Source: JBLNDJ01 sp050261515 (GTDB taxonomy: Bacteria > Acidobacteriota > Terriglobia > Bryobacterales > Bryobacteraceae). From it: a stretch of 63,659 bases of DNA. The position numbers and the translations under genes were made by a program. Each line of letters opens with the position of its first letter. Position 1 is the stretch's first letter. The stretch spans positions 1-63,659 of the forward strand of contig JBLNDJ010000003.1 in assembly GCA_050261515.1 (NCBI GenBank), given 5' to 3'. Shown here piece by piece: positions 63,614 through 63,659 of this stretch. The notes under the pieces are model-generated. The model saw only the letters and a list, made by a program, of their open reading frames with translations. It was not told the origin of the DNA and made no database searches.

Positions 63614-63659
63614 TCATTTATACCCCACCGGAATCTTTTCCGGCAAATACTTCTTCACG
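63614..63659 (-). CDS. 3' end of an unidentified gene, cut by the window edge
   Basis: The minus strand has an open frame from the window edge ending VKKYLPEKIPVGYK and TGA at 63614-63616. The Pro/Lys/Glu-rich ending looks like a normal protein tail. Only 14 residues are visible, so no family can be named. CCGGAA/TTCCGG (63628-63643) inside it can form a short hairpin. Confidence 0.35.
   Translation of the reverse strand, partial: VKKYLPEKIPVGYK

Larger units (their letters stand above)
62386..63614 (+). mobile_element. IS1595-family insertion sequence (ends uncertain)
   Basis: The region around the transposase gene has visibly lower GC than its surroundings. An 8-bp direct repeat CATTTATA lies at 62378-62385 and 63615-63622. 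Such elements, as I recall, generate 8-bp duplications, so these boundaries are the best guess. However, I could not find matching terminal inverted repeats, and one 8-bp match in these flanks is expected by chance. The IS also contains a minus-strand small ORF and two 25-bp repeats at 63546-63595. Confidence 0.5.

Overview
The window is about 63.7 kb of high-GC bacterial chromosome, densely coding on both strands with many ATGA-type overlaps. No gene-free stretch exceeds 300 bases. The content points to an acidobacterium of the Solibacter/Bryobacter type. It has several secreted hypotheticals of a kind common in that group, exported Gfo/Idh/MocA and URO-D-like sugar-metabolism proteins, tandem HlyD/MacB/TolC gene sets, a long-form GMP synthase and GC-rich intergenic hairpin repeats. 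This placement rests on gene content and recollection, not on a phylogenetic marker. I see no rRNA, tRNA or CRISPR array.

Left part (1-13.9 kb): an exported TPR protein, two small unknown proteins, a ComM-type AAA+ ATPase on the minus strand, a hybrid PAS histidine kinase/receiver protein, the replicative helicase DnaB, a secreted glycine-zipper protein, then the proteostasis group clpX-lon-engB. The rho gene begins inside the last codons of engB.

Efflux region (15.5-23.2 kb): three consecutive HlyD/MacA-type adaptors, one MacB-type permease without an ATPase domain, and a TolC-type outer-membrane protein, with overlapping or close junctions. No ATPase gene is present nearby. The first adaptor carries a roughly 140-residue low-complexity, serine-rich insertion.

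Middle (23.3-30.7 kb): mutL overlapping a secreted beta-propeller gene, convergent with guaA. Next come an S41 C-terminal processing protease, a MerR-type regulator with a good sigma-70 promoter, and an isolated thiS.

Respiration (30.75-43.76 kb): a canonical sigma-70 promoter precedes nuoACDEFGHJKLMN, encoding NADH:quinone oxidoreductase (complex I). The cluster lacks nuoB and nuoI, which encode the subunits carrying clusters N2 and N6a/N6b, so the complex needs those from elsewhere in the genome.

Right-middle (43.8-55.4 kb): a HAD hydrolase diverges from shikimate kinase and a glycerate kinase. A five-gene minus-strand operon follows, with all four junctions overlapping: ECF sigma factor, zinc anti-sigma factor, B-box membrane protein, small LiaI-like membrane protein and a DUF4097-type protein. 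Together these look like an envelope-stress module. Then come a flippase-like membrane protein, nrdR, and rpoD, which has a leader hairpin, a short upstream reading frame and a strong terminator. After rpoD are a HEAT-repeat protein, a zinc-ribbon membrane protein and a BON-domain protein.

Right end (55.4-63.7 kb): an operon of an exported oxidoreductase (Tat), an aldose 1-epimerase (Sec) and an amidohydrolase (Sec), then a divergent URO-D-like methyltransferase gene and a secreted protein with about twelve Asp-box repeats. An IS1595-family transposase of lower GC follows, with a small membrane ORF and 25-bp tandem repeats resembling IS21-type ends. The tail of an unidentified minus-strand gene lies at the edge.
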